From Coptodactyla brooksi (lineage: Eukaryota > Arthropoda > Insecta > Coleoptera > Scarabaeidae), in contig JAWQRM010000690.1 of the NCBI GenBank assembly GCA_033557675.1, positions 1 through 20,405 on the forward strand: a stretch of 20,405 nucleotides of DNA, given 5' to 3'. Numbering within the stretch: position 1 is the first letter of the stretch; each line of letters opens with the position of its first letter. The position numbers were made by a program, and so were the translations under genes. Below the pieces are notes generated by a model, which saw nothing but the letters and a program-made list of their open reading frames with translations, was not told where the DNA came from and did not search any database. Positions 18,150-20,405 of this stretch are shown piece after piece.

Positions 18150-18570
18150 ACTAAGATATTGGTCTCACTAGAACTAGACGAACGGCAGGACCGTCATTAG
18201 GCTTTGTCGAACGGTAAATCTAATTAAAATGTAGGTATAGCGAAAGAATTAAATAAAATGCTGCTACCGGAAATATCTAATCAATTTTTCAAGCATTACG
18301 TTTTCAGACATTAATTTCTGATATTCTCTGTGAAACATGGATTCTAAAAGAATTCTAGAGTCAGCAAATAAATAACTGTTTGTTATTTATTTACTGACTC
18401 AATCAATCGTTTTCTAAATTCAAACCGCACACTTGCAAAGATTGCGCTTGCGGTATATTGATAGTCATAGCGAACGCAAGGCGTATTGGAAATTGAAGTC
18501 GTTTGAACTCGAACGGCATGTCGGCCGGAATAAATGCAAACGTTTTAATTTGAACTTATTATTAAAGATT
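18150..18570. other. Short unassigned stretch
   Basis: Nothing recognised apart from the hairpin at 18358-18400. A 64-codon plus-strand frame (18433-18627) runs into the piggyBac-like terminus and is unlikely to be a gene. Confidence 0.45.
18358..18400. repeat. Hairpin, 19-bp stem with one mismatch, 5-nt loop
   Basis: Arm gagtcagcaaataaataac (18358-18376), loop tgttt, arm gttatttatttactgactc (18382-18400). Arms match in 18 of 19 positions. Confidence 0.92.
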
Positions 18571-18611
18571 TTAACCCTACCACCGTACTACCGGCCGGGT
18601 CCATTGGACCC
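18571..18611 (+). mobile_element. piggyBac-like transposon terminus (tentative)
   Basis: TTAA (18571-18574) is followed at once by CCCTAC, the arrangement seen at the ends of piggyBac-superfamily elements, which insert at TTAA and often begin CCC. Just inside lies a GC-rich perfect inverted repeat, gggtcca t tggaccc (18597-18611), a kind of subterminal motif seen in some piggyBac-like and MITE families. No opposite terminus (GGGTTAA) or transposase was found, so only one end remains, if the call is right. Confidence 0.4.
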
Positions 18612-18729
18612 AAAACGATCTTTATGAGTTGTTTTCTAACTTATGGTAGCGTTAGTATAGTCTCGTAGTGTATTCATAGACTTTTTAAGTAGGGGTCTTT
18701 CGTCATTACGAGACGAAATACGAAGCATT

Positions 18730-19972
18730 ACACTACAACAGGACTACCAATCGAAGTAGAAAACGAACTGGTAAATGTGATCTTGTAATTTGAAGAAGCT
18801 ATGTTTGGTCTGACCATCAGTAATGTATGGAAATTAGCGTACCAAGTTTTAGACACCAATCCCCGTTTACCAAACCCATTCAACATAGAGGCGAAATTTG
18901 CGGGTGAGAAATGGTACTATGCCTTTATGAAATGGCATCCTAATTTAAGCTTTAGACAACCAGAAAATGTGTCAATAGTTGGAGCTAAGGGGTGTAATAA
19001 GGGGAGTGTGTGTCATTTCTTTGGCGTTCTTGAAATAATCGTGGATGAAAACAAATGGAATGCCTAGCAAATATTTAATGTTGACGAGTCTGGTTACTCC
19101 ATCGTACAGAAGAAATCTCCAAAGGTACTAGCGCAGAAAGGCAAGCATCAAGTGGATGCTATGGTTAATGGTGAATGTGGAATTAACACAACAACAATCT
19201 GCTGCACAAATGTGAGTGGTAATTTCGTTCCACTTATGATAATATTTTAAAGACGTGGCATCCATCCCTTAGAACTGGTGTACCTCCCGGCAGCATTGCA
19301 GATATTTCGGACACCAGTTATATCAAATCGGATTTATTCGTAAAGTGCATGAAGCCTTTTATTTTTCACGTTAAGCTTTCACAGCAACAAAAAGTTCTTA
19401 TCGTTTGCAGCCGCAAACGATTGTATATCTATATTTAAACCTCTTCAGACGTACTATGACGAAACTGTCCCCAAATGGGTGCATACTAACCAGACGCAAT
19501 TTCCTCAGAAGCCTACTGCAAAACAGCCACTTTAAATAATGCTGTACAGGGGTTCAAGGCAACAGAAATCAGGCCTTTAGATCGTAACGTATTTTCGGAC
19601 TCGGATTTTGTTCTAAGCAATCGAGATTTTATAGGAACAGAATCATCAGGAATTGGGCCATTGTGACATCGAAATGACAAAGGACAGGAATTATCTAATA
19701 ATGTCAAGGAGCTGACGGGAACCAGGACCTTCTACTACTACTTTAGAAATCTAAACATCTCGATGCAGTCATTGACTCCAACATTCTTCCCAGCCTATGA
19801 AAAGACTAAACAATTAACAAGAGCTGCTCGGAAAGTTGAACTGCTTACCTCAAGTCCTTACACAGACAAACTTGAAGAGAAAAGGCAGAAAAAACTGGCA
19901 ATAAGCCTAAGCTGCCTATTAAAAATAGGCCTACCAATCACAAGAAAAAATTACAATTGTTTTCCAATGTAG
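18730..19972 (+). pseudogene. Tigger/pogo transposase pseudogene
   Basis: This is a remnant of a pogo-superfamily transposase (CENP-B-like), which cuts and pastes Tigger elements at TA sites. Landmarks in order: LPIEVENELVNVIL, then FGLTISNVWKLAYQ (second DNA-binding helix region), GEKWYYAFMKWHPNLSFRQP, IFNVDESGYS (first catalytic Asp), SPKVLAQKGKHQV, TTICCTNVSGNFVPLMIIF, and after a shift SIADISDTSYIKSDLFVKCM. The section with LLILDGHxSH, the second catalytic Asp and the proline-rich loop before the third is deleted at about 19390-19430. The downstream part reads PLQTYYDETVPKW, then NNAVQGF and IRPLDRNVFSDSDFVLSN, and ends in a lysine-rich tail (KLEEKRQKKLA). There are at least four frame breaks. 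The N-terminal first helix-turn-helix is missing or unreadable. It is inactive. Confidence 0.87.
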
Positions 19973-20092
19973 ATTCAAGTTGGTTTTGTTCTACTTTCAA
20001 AGTGTGTTTTTGCTAGAGTGGTATTATTTTTTGCAATTGTGGCCGTTTAGATCCTTATTATTTGAATATTGTTGTGGTGTTGCTTAGTCAAC

Positions 20093-20290
20093 ATGAATAT
20101 TTACCCAAAACAAAAGCGTATTGATATGATTTTTATCCTTGGAGGTCATAAAAATTGTTTATTGCCTTCTCGAGTATATCCTCAAAGGTTTCCCTAAGGA
20201 AATCATCCTAAGTCAGTCGTTTTTGAGACATTGGTAAACCATCCTCAGGTAAGTGGAATTGTCAGTAATATAAAACCCATTACAAGAAAA
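20093..20290 (+). pseudogene. DUF4817-like helix-turn-helix remnant
   Basis: From the ATG at 20093-20095 the frame reads KQKRIDMIFILGGHKNCLLP then SRVYPQRFP, a stop, and after it NHPKSVVFETLVNHPQVSG. This matches the layout of the DUF4817 domain often seen in arthropod repeat-derived proteins (an ID(M)xFxLGE segment, RxYxQRYP, then HPxxxxFxxL), which is thought to be a DNA-binding domain of transposase origin. One in-frame stop interrupts it. No catalytic domain follows; the next recognisable sequence is from a different element. Confidence 0.65.
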
Positions 20291-20304
20291 GACAAAGACT
20301 GGCA

Positions 20305-20405
20305 TGCCTTAGCATAACAGGTGCCATGCGATCTAGCCCAACTGCTGTGATGGAAAACATGCTCTTCCTACCACCACTTGATGGTTACATCGAGGAGCTG
20401 GTGTT
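20305..20405 (+). pseudogene. Non-LTR retrotransposon fragment before the RNase H domain, cut by the window edge
   Basis: The frame reads CLSITGAMRSSPTAVMENML then FLPPLDGYIEELV up to the window end. Insect non-LTR elements with a C-terminal RNase H domain (I, LOA and related clades) have the very similar CLxITGAMRSTPTAAxExLLxLPPL between reverse transcriptase and RNase H. The frame is open over the 33 visible codons. Whether the RNase H domain follows lies outside the window. Confidence 0.78.

Overview
The window reads as AT-rich, gene-poor insect (arthropod) nuclear DNA. The evidence is the mixture of decayed transposable elements typical of insects (mariner and Tc1/mariner relatives, Tigger/pogo, several non-LTR retrotransposons, a DUF4817-like domain), short GT-AG introns, and the absence of bacterial-style tightly packed genes. 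I cannot place it more precisely. No tRNA, rRNA, CRISPR array or bacterial operon is visible.

The only stretch that looks like an intact host gene is on the minus strand at 12754-13725. Two internal exons are joined by a 70-bp GT-AG intron with matching phase. Together they encode part of a secreted or surface protein: a six-cysteine module, a long Thr/Ser-rich mucin-like linker with a basic patch, and a second cysteine-rich (EB-like) module. The first and last exons were not found, so the gene is incomplete here.

The rest is a transposon graveyard. From left to right: 1-1320 unassigned; 1323-2165 a Jockey-type endonuclease remnant (+), abutting a mariner transposase remnant at 2187-2690 (+); an (AT)n run; 2740-4640 unassigned AT-rich DNA with two fold-back hairpins and one copy of a dispersed repeat with a hammerhead-ribozyme-like core; 4640-5580 a non-LTR reverse transcriptase remnant (-) lacking its catalytic YxDD section; 5990-6440 diverged repeat copies; 7001-7200 a Jockey RT remnant (-); 7515-8010 more dispersed repeat copies; 8010-11290 AT-rich DNA; 11291-11551 a (CT)n microsatellite split by the 3' end of a non-LTR element with an (AATC)n tail; 12754-13725 the host gene; 14459-14812 an unassigned open frame (+); 15287-16413 a Tc1/mariner-superfamily transposase pseudogene (-), itself interrupted by a 207-bp poly(A)-tailed insertion flanked by a 16-bp target-site duplication; 16420-17750 unassigned; 17880-18145 a GC- and CpG-rich island; 18571-18611 a piggyBac-like terminus; 18730-19972 a Tigger/pogo transposase pseudogene (+); 20093-20290 a DUF4817-like remnant; 20305-20405 a fragment resembling the RNase H-proximal region of a non-LTR element, cut by the window edge.

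I see no complete new biological system. The observations most worth a second look are the dispersed repeat with the hammerhead-like core, the poly(A)-tailed insertion with a clean target-site duplication and a perfect 3' stem-loop, a set of near-perfect short hairpins with 4-5 nt loops that look like fold-back replication products, the CpG-rich island, and the mucin-like gene.
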